Shown: in pieces, positions 1 through 11,650 of the stretch
Layout: the number at the start of each line of letters is the position of its first letter
Numbering within the stretch: position 1 is the first letter of the stretch
Origin: Rhodocollybia butyracea
Taxonomy: Eukaryota > Basidiomycota > Agaricomycetes > Agaricales > Omphalotaceae
Direction of reading: 5' to 3'
DNA: 64,000 nt
Assembly (NCBI GenBank): GCA_015501585.1
Contig: JADNRY010000044.1
Location: 248,001-312,000, forward strand
The notes under the pieces: model-generated
Database searches by the model: none
Seen by the model: only the letters and a program-made list of their open reading frames with translations
Told to the model about the DNA's origin: nothing
Made by a program: the position numbers and the translations under genes

Positions 1-1566
1 ATCCTGAAAGTTTGTATGTACTATTTTTATCATCACTGTTCAACGCTACTTGATTTATTTACATCATTGCTGAGGTGTTGTGTATGTAATTGCCTAATTT
101 GGACTGATAGACCCAGCTTTGATATCATTTGTTAGTCCATTTTGCTCTTCATGTGCATGTAGCCATCCTGTATCCTGTGCGCGCTTCAAATGTCCGGCGG
201 TATCATCAATCATCAACAGTTTCTAATCAGTATGGCTCGCTTGGCTATACCATTGGCCTCATCGTTTGAGGGAGTGGCTTGTTTCTATTACTTGATCAAA
301 AAATGCGAGTTAGGACTCTAATGATGTTTCACAAAAAAGTTATACATACAAAGTAATGACCTGGATCAATGGGCTCTCCAGGTAATCTGCTCCTCCCTAA
401 GTGAGATATCCAGCGCCTGTATGTTTGCTTCAAGATGGAAAATTTTTCGTCATCCTATGATAGGGAACACATAAGTACGAGTCTTTTCACAAGCACAAAA
501 TTGCAAGCAGCATAGGCTAGAGCCGATGTAGTCTCCCATAGGCAGACTCGTAACACACTGACGATCCATACGGATGTGTGTGTATAGAGTCTGCTAGTTC
601 CCACGGGGTCAATGCAGCTGTCCGAAATTACAGCACAGCCACAGCAAACGCGTGCGTGTTTATCTCGCAGCGACGGGATTTTTCCTGTGTATTTTTCACG
701 CTATATCAATTATAATGAAAGCCTTTTACTTTTGTAGACTAATTGAAGTATAAAAATGCTCGAAGCTAGAAAACGTTCAGTGAGGCGGCAAATTTGGCAA
801 TGTCGTCTCACGTGCCCCCAGCATACGGATCGACGGTCCGCCATGTGGCGGTGCTCTATTTTCGCTCAGCTGCAAGCGCTACGCGGCTACTATAGGACTA
901 GAGCCGATGACGTAAAATACTATCATGTGAGATTGAATCCCGGCCGGCCCGTTTACTCCGCTGCCATAAAGGAATTGAGTTAAGTACTTCGTTCTGTTCT
1001 GTCACCGTGTCAAATGTATCCACACGCGCGTCGAGCTGGTAGCAGCACTGGCTTGTGAGCTAGGAGTCGAAACAAATATCAGGACGACGACGAAAGAAAT
1101 GTAGGTGGCGCTTCACAACCTTCCAAAGAAATTTACATCAAAAGCAGCGCAACGTTGACTGAAATCCAAAGGCCAGTGTTAGAATATATTCTTCATCAGT
1201 CGACGTCTACTTATATATTTTGTCTACGTTCAGACCTGTCCAGACTGAAATGCTTCAGGCGAAGGCTGAGATCTTCTCAGGATCTTCTAAACATCGAGGC
1301 GTCGATTACTCCGTCAAGGACTCGGTCGAATAACTGCCGATTTTTTGGCAGGTCTAGCTATACTACACAGAAGTTGTAGTTTCCTCTGTGGCTTCCTGAA
1401 GTTGCTCTGAACAACTTTGTACCGACCCGTTCGTTATCTTATCTTATGCCGTAATTGAAGATTGATTTATGCGAGTGAATAGATTGATTCATGCAAATGA
1501 CTCGAGTCGATAGTTCATCTTTACTTCTTCCCAACCGCAAGCCTCGCCCGTTACGAAGCCACAAAA
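1..1566. other. Non-coding / no gene recognised
   Basis: Only short open frames without recognisable motifs or coding-like continuity are present. The right end should hold the promoter and 5' leader of the aminotransferase that starts at 1567. No tRNA, repeat or transposon signature was seen by eye. Confidence 0.5.
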
Positions 1567-3206
1567 ATGTCCAATCCCGAATGGAAATCCGTAGGTAATG
1601 GTCATCTGGAAGGTCCTGTCCCAGTCCCAGATTTGGATGTGTGTGCATTTTACTTCTTCTACACTTGGTCAAATTTTCATGCAGACTTTTAGCCTTCAAA
1701 ACTGATCATTACGAGGAGTGAATCTCTCAAGCCTATACCCAAACCCGAAGACCTCCTTGTTTTCGGTACAATAAAGACGGACCACATGCTCATCGTCTCC
1801 TTCGATCCTGCCACTGGTTGGTCTGCGCCCGAAATCAAGGTGATACTTCTTTGGGACTAGGGCGTGTCATGACTAATTAATATACAAGCCCTACGGTCCA
1901 TTATCCTTGGACCCCGCTTCCAGTTGCTTTCAGTACGCCTCCAATCTTTTTGAAGGACTGAAGGTAGCTATCAAGGCAATAGCGCTAAGCTGATGCTCAC
2001 TTCATGAACGAATAGGCTTATGTTGGACCAGACGGCGTGCCACGGCTGTTCAGACCCGAAAAAAATATGGCACGCATGGCGCGTTCAGCAGAAAGACTAG
2101 CCCTACCAGCAAGTTCTTTTATCTTCTTCATTCTCCTCCTGGGCTCAATAGACCCATAGCCTTTCAACCCAGACGCTTTGTTGGAACTCATAAAGAAACT
2201 TGTTATCGTAGATAAAAGATGGATTCCCAACGCCACAGGCTATAGTTTGTACTTACGGCCCACCATCATCGGAACGCGATCAGGTTTGCCCCATTGAAGT
2301 TCCATTATTGACATGTTATTGAGTTTTATGCCCAGCTTTGGGCGTTGCTGCTTCTGACCACGCTCTCCTGTACGTCATTCTCACTCCCGCAGGTGAGTTC
2401 TTGGGGACTAATGATAGTGTTTCGTAAAAGATTTACCTCTTCCTCTCAGGACCATACTTCCGCAACGGAACAAAACCCATATCTCTCCTTGCATCTACAG
2501 AAAACGTTCGAGCATGGCCTGGTGAGAACTGGTCTTCTTTCAAAGAAAATATGCTGACGATATGATGTTTGTAGGTGGGACTGGCTCTCACAAGCTTTCA
2601 GGAAATTACTCGCCAGGATTCTTACCTCAACGAGTGGCAATAAAACAAGGATATGATCAAATTTTGTGGCTTTTGAAGGATGAAAATGGATCGTATCAGG
2701 TAACAGAGGCTGGCATCATGAATATATTTGTTGTTGTGAGCAGAGAAGATGGAGGTAGGTCGATACGCATGCAGAGTGGTGCTTATTACTCAACTCTCTT
2801 AGATCTTGATCTTATTACACCTCCTCTGGACGGTACGATTCTCGCTGGCGTCACTCGTGACTCAGTCCTCGCCCTGGCCAATGCGCACACGGATGGAAAA
2901 CTAGTGCTACCTGGAATTCCGTCAAATAGACGTCTACACACTCACGAACGAGCGTTCACCACCGCTGATATAGACCACTGGCTCACGCTGGGGAGGTTGC
3001 AGGAAATGTTTAGTGTTGGAACTGCCGCTATACTGGCCCCGGTAGGTCGGGTCGGAATCAAAGATCTAAAGGGAGACATTAAGGACTTGATCCTACCTTC
3101 TTATGAAGATGGCATAGGACCTCTGAGCCATGCTATGTTGCAAATGATACTCGCCATTCAGGAGGGAAGAGAAAACTTTGAAGGGTGGAGTGTTCGATGC
3201 GAATAG
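1567..3206 (+). CDS. Branched-chain amino acid aminotransferase (BCAT, class IV PLP enzyme)
   Basis: Transaminates Leu, Ile and Val with 2-oxoglutarate, using PLP. Nine exons: 1567-1638, 1693-1839, 1889-1963, 2016-2108, 2160-2283, 2336-2392, 2450-2521, 2575-2754, 2803-3206. They sum to 1,224 nt, giving 407 aa with every junction in frame. Family landmarks in order: DHMLIVSFDPATGWSAP, SLDPASSCFQYASNLFEGLKA, GGTGSHKLSGNYSPGFLPQ with the PLP lysine near residue 220, VTEAG.MN.F and ITPPLDGTILAGVTRD. The start is the ATG at 1567, which leads directly into the conserved DPSKLIITR segment. There is no clear mitochondrial presequence, so it is probably the cytosolic form. The fourth intron (2109-2159) begins GCAAGT, so it is GC-AG. 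Next to a divergent structural gene; no cluster context. Family call is firm; cell location is inferred. Confidence 0.95.
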
Positions 3207-3357
3207 GAAAAATCATAGATGGTACTGGTACCTCTGTAATCTTTACTACGTGAATGCTATGTAAAGTAAGAACGAAAAAACATGACTACAAGATACCTTG
3301 AGAATGTATCGAAAACAAAATCCAAAAGAAAACTTTTTATAAGTCATTTCCATCGGC

Positions 3358-4532
3358 CTATCCAAAAAATCCACTTCCCTTTCTGTCCTTCGGCTTGCCC
3401 TTAAGGTTGCTCAACACGACCTCCCGCTCGCGTTCATCCAGACCAAATAATTTTCTCAATCCATCTACTTCAGCCGCCTTATCTTGCATGTTCTCTGTCG
3501 CTCCACGTGCGTTGTTTCGAGTAATGTCCAGGATATCCTAGAACTACAATTGTAGATGCAGAATCGTACGTGGAATATGAACTCACCGCCTCGGCTTGCA
3601 TCGCAGCTTGGGCGATTTCATACTTTGCTCTTGCTGCCAGATATGCTTCCTCGGCTTTATGGAATGCAGCGAGGGCTTTTGCATGAGCTGAGTGGGCTTT
3701 GGCCTCACGCTTAGCGGATGAATTGTCATGAGCGCTATACCGTACAGACAGGAGACATCATTGACAAGAAATACACTGACCTTGACTGCCGCCTGTTGAA
3801 TGTTCTGCAGTTCACCGAGTTGCTGAATCGCAAGCTCCAATGACTGTTTCTCGGCTTTGCTTTCCTGCTTAATGACTTTCGAGAGCCGTTTCCCTCCATT
3901 CACTATTAATAAAGGTTAAAACTAGATGGATGTATTTGATGCAATCACAGACCTTCTGCCCTGCCAATCTTCTTTTTTTGCTTGGGGTTCAAAGAGCTGT
4001 CCGCACTTTGCATCCGTTTTTGCAGTGAATCGTCAGCGGGTACAGCACTAGCATAAGGACCAGTAGTACCAGCGCCGTTTATGAACGTAGAACCTTCCAC
4101 TCTTCGTCCTTCCACGTTCGTAAACATACTACGTTTGGAGCGAGTAGATCCGACGCTCTTGATCGATCTGTTCCTCTGGACCTCGCTGGACGGGATTTCG
4201 CCGTGCGTGGAAGAAGCCTTGGATGCAATGGAAGCTGGGCGTCTTTTCTTGAGTACAGAAGCAGAGCGAACGGGCAAGGATGACGGAGACACGACTCTAT
4301 CAGAATTGAGAGGAATGTCGGTTGCGGGAAGCCAGCCTTCAGAACCATTTGGATGGGCCGCAATATCATGACTTTCTGGCCCGTCGGCGAAATCAGGATC
4401 TTCATCGTCGTCGACAACATCACGGCTTAAAGCGTCATTGGCTACTCCCCCAGCAACAGTGGGCTCGCGGTTGAGGTTGACTTCCTTATCATTTTGAACA
4501 GGTAGGTTCGGATCCTGAACGCTCTGAGCCAT
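3358..4532 (-). CDS. Coiled-coil protein similar to basidiomycete 'DNA-binding protein Ncp1'
   Basis: Four exons (4532-3953, 3902-3781, 3709-3587, 3537-3358) sum to 1,005 nt, 334 aa. The N-terminal ~190 residues are acidic, serine-rich and probably disordered. The C-terminal half is a charged helix/coiled coil beginning GGKRLSKVIKQESKAEKQSL and continuing through REAKAHSAHAKALAAFHKAEEA. This resembles fungal proteins annotated as DNA-binding protein Ncp1; the resemblance is from memory, and the function of that family is poorly defined. The third exon begins at CGT (3709) after a downstream acceptor, because the nearer AG breaks the frame. The ATG at 4532 was chosen because the protein then starts MAQSVQDPN. 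An in-frame ATG at 4622 would add 30 residues. A TATATATA run lies at 4681-4688. Confidence 0.75.
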
Positions 4533-4680
4533 AGGAAAATGAGCTAATGGAGCTTCGAAGTAAACGCTGTCTCCAGATGCAGATGTCGGGTTGGTTTCAA
4601 GAGTAGGTCTGCTAATCAGCATCCGAGTAAGTGCTAGAATTTGGGGCAATGGGGCAAGTGCTAGTTATCGAGAGAAGTCT

Positions 4681-4688
4681 TATATATA
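4681..4688 (-). promoter_or_regulatory. Possible TATA box for the Ncp1-like gene
   Basis: A TATATATA run lies about 60 bp before the ATG at 4622 and 150 bp before the preferred ATG at 4532, on the correct side of the minus-strand gene. Base composition alone could produce it. Confidence 0.3.
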
Positions 4689-5926
4689 ACCAGGGATAGT
4701 GGGGGCCAAAGACAACGAGGCACGTCAAATGATTCATCGTACGATGGTTCGAGACGAGTGACGTAGAATCACGTGACCGCCTTTCTATACGCTATGGCAT
4801 AATACGCTTAAATTTCTAGTACTAGTAGCTTTTACTCGTTCGCATATAATCAAGCCAAATCCACAACCAAGCTTAAGTACTTTGTGTACTAAGTCTCGCC
4901 TTACAGACGTTGTGAATTCACCTCACACTTTTCGATCTGGAACTTGCGTAGCGTTGCATAAATGAGATTCTGTTTTTTCCTTGACCCCGATACCTTTTTA
5001 CAAACTTGCAGCTCATGACCGGCATGACCCGCAATAACTTTGAGCATGCCTATAGAGCGTACTAGTATCATGTATGTATTCAGGTCATGAGAGTTCTGGA
5101 AACATTTCCAGCAACAAAATCTGACCGTATATCATTGTCCTGCTTTGGGGTTAATTCCTCTGTGTTCGCAGCCTCCCGCTAAACTCAACGAATTTTCCTA
5201 AAAGAGAACCTGATAGGATTAGCTCATTCCCTGAACAAACTAAATTCGTTACAAGTGGCCCTCGACACAATCTCTGTCAATCCTTCTTTATGCATTGAAA
5301 CCGGAAGGCACGGGTATTTCTCTAGCGATCTTGGAGAAACCTCGAATTCGCTGTTCAAGGTTCAACGATGTAGAAGATGGTTCCTTATGCGCGTGCTGGT
5401 TTTTTGAGAGAAATTACCCACATTCAGAATAGAGAGATATCAACAAGAAGCGCTCATTTGCCGATGGGCGCTTCATTTCGCTAGACTATACAGCTACATA
5501 ACAAAAAACGGACTGTCTTTTCTTATTTCTTCCAAGCTCAAACAGGCTCAAATGTGCAGTATATACTTGAACTCATGGTCCTATTCATGGCCCTATTCAT
5601 TGATCATCGTAAATCCACCTGATCAAATACACAATGCTGGTGCACAAAATAAATTCGTGTAATTCTTTCTATTTTTGCAACCCTAGATTTTACATGTGCG
5701 TTCTTCAAGCTCACTTTCCTGAAATCTAATCTTTCTCCTGACAAATCTCCCACCTGCAGATCAACTTCGCGGTCCCTAGACATATGCGTCGTCCCAGCGG
5801 CCAAGAATAGTTTTAAGTTGCTCGAAAGCCTCGACAAACGTTGAACACGGCGAGCACTGTCATGTGCTGATGGACATTGAAGACTCTTAAACCCTCCGAA
5901 CCTGAAATTTCGTTTTCTACTGCACC
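4689..5926. other. Intergenic region between divergent genes
   Basis: No gene recognised. It separates the minus-strand Ncp1-like gene from the plus-strand GH92 gene and so should hold both promoters. A 77-codon minus-strand frame (5604-5837) shows no known motif and was not accepted. Confidence 0.45.
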
Positions 5927-8900
5927 ATGAAGGCGCTCACTGTATCCCTTTTCCTCCTTGCGCGGGTACATTCAACGTACTCCGCCAATCTGACATCTCT
6001 TGTCAACCTCTTCATTGGCACTGCATCTGGAGCCAATGGTGGAAGCGGAGGTAACGCATTTCCTGGATCAGCTATTCCCCATGCCATGGCCAAGGTTGGC
6101 ATCGACGTTAGCACTTCTCCGCGCCAAGCAGGCTATGTTCACGATAACTCTACGATAACAGGAGTTTCGACCCTACACGACGAAGGTTTCGAGTCAATTT
6201 CACACTTTATCCAGTCTCTCCTTCTAATCGACTTTGTGATACCTAGGCACTGGAGGAAATACAGATGGTGGATACGGCAACTTTCCCCTGTTCCCCTTCA
6301 TTGGGACATGTACAAATTCCTCGGGCGTAAATAATCCTGAATGTGAGCCAGGAATAGAGGCACGGGCAGCTCTCCGTGCGGCGAATACGGACGTTGCTTC
6401 CCCTGGGTACTTCTCGACGACATTTGTTAGCGGTATTCAAATCGAGATGACTTCCACTCGTCGTGCCGGTCTCATCCGTTTCACATTCCCCGCTTCATCT
6501 AGCAGAACAAATTATCTCGTCGTTGATTTAACAAATGACTTGGGTCGTTCCTTCTCCGGTGGGACCATGTCCATTTCTCCATCAGGTCATGTTCAGCTAG
6601 GAGGAACGTTTTTACAAAGTTACGGCCCTAGCAACTATAGTACTTTTTCGTGCTATGACTTTGATTCGACCCCATTGCAATCTGGGACGTACCAGTCTGT
6701 GAATTCTTCGGATCCGACTGTTTTCGACATCTCGCTCTCCAGCACCGCCAATATGTCACTTGCATTCCCATTCACTAGTAACGTGTCGCCCATCCAGGCT
6801 GGCGGATTGGTCGCTTTCAATGCGACCCAGGTGGTAGCTCGTTTTGGTGTATCGATGATTAGCTCTGCACAGGCATGCGCCAATGCCGAAGAGGAAGTAC
6901 TTACAACATCTGACGGGGCTTGGGACTTTGATGGCATTATAGCTGCTTCGAACGAGCAGTGGGAAGACACTCTAAGTCGGGTGCAGATAGATGTCGAGAA
7001 GGAGAATGCAACAGTCGTTGAGCTGCTATATTCTTCGGTGTGTAATTTCTTGATTTAGTGTTTCCTTGCCTGTTCTGATCCCTTTTCAGCTTTATCGGTC
7101 TGCGCTTGTCCCTGCCAACTTCACCGGAGAGAATCCATACTGGGTTTCCGAGTTTCCCTTCTTTGATGCTATGTTCTGGTAAGTTTTTACCTCAGTCCTC
7201 GCTTTATGTTAATTCAAACCCCTCAAGTTCTTGGGATGTTTTCCGTACTGTTCACCCTCTGTTGTCCATAACTTCACCATTACAATGGGCTTCAATCGTT
7301 AGTGCCTATGTTGATGGATGGAGAAACACTGGCTTTATCCCCGAGTGTCGTGCCAACACAAAACCGTGCGTCTTGTGCTTACTGAAAACTTTTTGTATAA
7401 TTGACGTTGTCTACAGCGGTTATGTTCAAGGTGGCAGCGATGGCATGCCCATTTTAGGAGAATTCGCAGTCAAATATGGCGCCTTTGCTGAAGCATTGGG
7501 AGTCCCAACGGACGACTTGTATCAAGCATTAGTAGACACGGCTGAGAATACGCCTCCAGACTGGTTAACTGGTAAGCACATAAGCTACATACACTCGTAC
7601 AATCCACTTTAATTTTACAGTTGGTCGTCAAAATACTGCATGGAAGGTATAGTGGTATATATTTCACAAAAGGCAACCACTCATATTCCCGAAGATGTTC
7701 GATTTTATACCGACTGACTGGGTTGATCCTTCGGGGAGCGTAGGATTGCCCACGCGAGAAGCGTCCAGGGCATATGAGGTTAGTTTTCAAGTGCTTCAAG
7801 TGCTCTGATTGTATCCAATGTTCCAAGTAGTATGCTCTCGGAGACTTTGCTGTCCGTCAAGCTGGTATCGCACTCAACAAGTCTCTGGCAGACATCAACA
7901 AATATGCCAATAGGAGTATGAACTTCGTCAATATGTTCAACCCTTTGATTACAAGCGACGGTTTCAGTGGATTTGCGCAGAAGCGCTTCCAGGTCAGTAT
8001 AAAATCACCGATCCCAGATATAATACTCATTCAAGCCTGATGCCGTGCTGATAGAATGGTACCTTTATCTTTACAAATCCTGTCACTTGCTCCCCCGTCG
8101 ACCCAGTTGCTAGTTCTTGCGCTCGAGGCGACGATAACGTCTCAGGATTCTACGAATGTGAGTCTGGTCACGTGTCACACTCTATCGTGCTCACGAGTCA
8201 CGGTATCGCGTCCTAGCCTCATCATGGGAAATGAGTTTCTTTGCTCCGCACTCAGTCGCCACACTTGTCAGGCTAATGGGGGGAAACACAACATTCGTGG
8301 AAAGAGTGTGAGTACTAGTATCCTATGTTGACTCCTCAGCGCATCAATTTTTTTTTGGCTAGTAACAACTACTTTGCCAAAGGTTACTTTACTGCCGGAA
8401 ATGAACCTTCATTCAATGTGCCTTCGATATATCACTATGCTGGCCGACCAGATCTCTCTGCCCTTCGCATTAGAAACGTTGTCTTTACGGATTTCAGCAC
8501 TCAGATTGGAGGGTAAGTATGTCCTGATTCGATGCATACCATACTCACCTGTACCATTAGCATACCTGGGAATGATGATAGCGGAGCTATGGCTGCTCTC
8601 CTTACTTTCCATCTCCTTGGATTGTATCCAGTGCAAGCCTCCACGCAATTCCTCATTGGTTCCCCTTTCGTTTCTGGCTACACCCTTACAAACGATCTTT
8701 TCAATACCTCCACCACCTTCACTGTTTCCGGATTTGACAGCACTACGCTCACACCAACACCGCCGAGTGGGAGTCGGCTATTCGTGAAAAGCGTGACGGT
8801 AAACGGAGTGGACACAGGCAGCGTGTGTACTATCGATTTTGCGGATGTTGTGGGTGGTGGAGAGGTGGTTATTGAGGTTGACGGGGATGCCGATGCCGCA

Positions 8901-8966
8901 GCAGCACGGGGCTGTGGGCCGGCAGGGCTCCCAGACTCTCTGGAAACTGGAGGATTTGTACTGTGA
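5927..8966 (+). CDS. Secreted glycoside hydrolase family 92 alpha-mannosidase
   Basis: GH92 enzymes are Ca-dependent, inverting exo-alpha-mannosidases, mostly alpha-1,2, acting on N-glycan or cell-wall mannans. Twelve exons: 5927-6185, 6247-7037, 7090-7178, 7228-7365, 7417-7571, 7621-7646, 7695-7778, 7831-7992, 8055-8157, 8217-8307, 8363-8512, 8561-8966. They sum to 2,454 nt, 817 aa, with all junctions in frame. A hydrophobic N-terminus (MKALTVSLFLLARVHSTYS) looks like a signal peptide. Family signatures: NLFIGT, STLHDEGTGG, GYVQGGSDG, LPTREASRAYEYALGDF, DGFSGFAQKRF, TAGNEPSF (catalytic Glu near 647), YHYAGRPDLSALRIR and GIPGNDDSGAM with its acidic pair. Many N-x-S/T sites fit secretion. Exon 6 is only 26 nt. 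Length is normal for the family. Substrate linkage cannot be read from sequence. Confidence 0.95.
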
Positions 8967-9333
8967 GATTGAGCGCGTTTCGCGTTCGCTACCTGAAACG
9001 ATCGCATGTGTACAAGTTATGTTATTCCCTTGTCGTTGCTATACTTTTTGTATGCTCTGTGAATCAAACACATTCCACTCCTGCTTGTGACTTTATGAAT
9101 TCTCGTTCAAATGGCCTTTCCATAGGACTTCGTAGGAAGATAAAGTTCGGGACCTTGTGCATTGAAGGAACATTATTGCTTTGACCAACTATGTGGTTTG
9201 AAAAGGAATACAGTTATTTATCAGTCCTCTAGCCGTCTATATATAAGCCCCAGTGCATCTAACCTTACAGTATTTCTACAGTTGAGTATAGAGTCATATC
9301 GCTGTAAAGACATAGTATAGTCACTGTTGAACA
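8967..9333. other. Convergent 3' regions of GH92 and the monooxygenase
   Basis: About 370 bp between the GH92 stop and the stop of the oppositely oriented monooxygenase. AT-rich and probably 3' UTRs; nothing else seen. Confidence 0.5.
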
Positions 9334-11321
9334 CTACACATGTAATGGTTTCAAATCAAAGCCCTGGTAGCCTTTGGCCGCCGCATCGACGCACATTCGG
9401 TTATACATAGGCACTCCGCCAGGGAATTGCAACATCTGTTGCTTCTTGCCCTCGATATTGCTTCCCGTATACCTGAGTAACAGTGTCAGCAGAAAAACAA
9501 ATCAACGAAGATATCCTGTGTACCATGACTTTGCTTTAAACCATAACCCAGTAGAGGCTAATTGATCGACATGTTCACTGTAGGCATGCTGAGCGTCCTT
9601 TGTTGGAACTATTGTTGAGATGTTGTGCTCTTTCATATATTTGATGCAGTCGATAATCCACTCAGACGTTAATTCCTGCTCGCAGTATATCAGTAGTCGA
9701 TGGCAAGGCATAGTCCAAATAGACTTACAACAGTACTCGGACCATTCGAGAATGAAGAAGGAGATTGCGGACCTACATGACCTGCGATCAGTATGTCTGG
9801 CACGATCAGGCTCAAAAATACAGCGCACCGTAAATCCAAAACATGTTCGGGTATGTGGCACTGGCCAAACCCAAGTAACTCTGAATTCCGTCAGTCCATT
9901 TCTCCTTGATAGAGATGCCATCCTGGCCGCGAATATCGATGGATGTGATTCCCCCAGTGACCATATCAAAGCCAGTGGCAAGTACAAGAACGTCCAGTGG
10001 ATGTTCAGTACCATCATTTGTTTTCAAGCCTTGAGGGGTAATTTCTTGGATGGCGTATTCACTGACGTCGACAAGTTTGACATTAGGTCTACTGTAGACC
10101 TCGAAGTAGTTCTGTGAATCTGGTATATCAGTGTCTGGCTTGGATGATATTGACAAACTGACCTGCTCTAAACTCGGACGCTTGACGCCGAAAGGATGGG
10201 GAGGCTTGGAAGGTGCAAGCTTTTCCTGCAGTACAGGATCAGAGATTCTCTCGAGAACCTTCTTCCTCCAGAATGCATACACCTCATCATTGGCTTGTTG
10301 GTTAGAGAGGTAGTCTCCATAGTTTCCAAGCCAGAATGGAAAGCCTCCCTTTTCCCATTTGTCTTCATAAAATAACATTCGCTCCTCCGGCGTTGCATCA
10401 AAGGTCCGCTTTGGGTCGAGGTCATATGTGAATCCTGAGAAAGTTTGATTTCGGCGGTTAAACAACACAGCATATAAATCCTTCTTCAACTTGTCTTGCT
10501 CCTGTACGCTTACCTGTTGTTGGCGCATGGGAATAGCCAAGTTCGGAGTGCGTTGGAAGACAGTGAGGTGGTCTACAATTGGTGCAATTTCTTGGATAAC
10601 CTGAACACCCGTTGCTCCTGTCCCGATAACTCCGACTCTTTTCCCCGCCAAATCACACTCTGCAGGCCATCTCGAAGTGTGGTGAACCTCTCCCTTGAAG
10701 GTCTCGAGACCTTTGAACTTGGGGATGTGGTACTTGGAGCCTATACCGGTGCATAAGACAAGGAATTTCCCTCGGAAGACCCGCCTAGCTTCGGTCGTAA
10801 CTGCCCATTTATCAGATGTATCATCCCACAAGGCGGAAACAACCCGGGAGTTGAATAGCACATCCCGTGTGAGATTGAGCTTTTTGTCCACATACTCGAA
10901 GTATGCCTGAATCTCTGTGAACCTGGCATGTCAGCATCTAGCTTAGAGTTCAAAAAACCACATATCTGAACTGACCTTTCCATCCAGGGAATTTTTCGGT
11001 AAAGTTCCAGTCGGACCATAATTCGGGGTCAGAAAACTGATACTGATGGAAAGTTCATCGCACGAAGCAACAAAGAGAAACTCATCACTCACGATTGGAA
11101 GATCACTGTCGACTCGGGCCCCAGCTTTGACAAAAGTAAGGTTAATTTCTATTGATGAAGGATATAAAATCGTACTGACGATAATGGTTCCAAGCCCATG
11201 TCCCTCCCAACGCGCTCCCCGCTTCAAGAATCTTTGCTGTTAAGCCTAGTTTGCGGAGGTTGAGGAGCTGATGAACACCTGCGAAGCCTGCACCGACAAT
11301 GAGGACGTCGTAGTCGGACAT
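9334..11321 (-). CDS. Baeyer-Villiger-type flavin monooxygenase (cyclohexanone monooxygenase-like)
   Basis: FAD/NADPH enzyme inserting oxygen next to ketones, or oxidising N or S centres. Eight exons: 11321-11180, 11124-11093, 11042-10976, 10914-10163, 10111-9829, 9772-9729, 9675-9524, 9472-9334. Total 1,611 nt, 536 aa, in frame throughout. The N-terminal FAD Rossmann motif GAGFAG follows MSDYDVLIV. The Baeyer-Villiger fingerprint [12 protein letters not shown] lies at residues 153-164. The second nucleotide-binding motif is [11 protein letters not shown]. Late motifs are [12 protein letters not shown] and [13 protein letters not shown]. The sixth exon acceptor (exon start 9772) was chosen over a nearer AG because it restores that last motif. 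There is no signal peptide, so it is probably cytosolic. It sits head-to-tail with a Zn2Cys6 regulator. Substrate unknown. Confidence 0.93.
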
Positions 11322-11354
11322 GGTTGGTGCATGACCTTAGGCCAGTCGAGCGTG

Positions 11355-11362
11355 TTTATATA
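11355..11362 (-). promoter_or_regulatory. TATA box of the monooxygenase gene
   Basis: TATATAAA on the minus strand lies about 35 bp before the ATG at 11321. This is a strong match at a short but plausible spacing, and implies a very short 5' leader. Confidence 0.5.
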
Positions 11363-11650
11363 GCAAGAGTACAATCGTAAGTATCCGGAAGGTCAGATGA
11401 ATCCACCAGCTGACCATTCGCATTCTCTGAGGAGTAAATTGGGAAAAAAGGAAGGACTCGAAGAAGGAATGAAGGAACCGGCCACTATTGGTCCCTGAAA
11501 AGAAACAGCCGGGGCCCGCACTAATACGAAGTTCTGCATGTTATCTTCATAGATGTGGTTAGTACTTCTCCTGTCCAAATTCTAAAAAGTCACAGCCCAA
11601 ATATATCGCTTATACTAATACTACTAGTAATAGCATGGACATCACACCCA

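Noticed and set aside
3710..3735. Nearer splice acceptor in the Ncp1-like gene
   Set aside because: It puts the conserved charged helix out of frame; the acceptor before 3709 keeps it.
9773..9783. Nearer acceptor for monooxygenase exon 6
   Set aside because: It is in frame but inserts residues that disrupt the family motif [13 protein letters not shown]; the later acceptor gives the exact motif.
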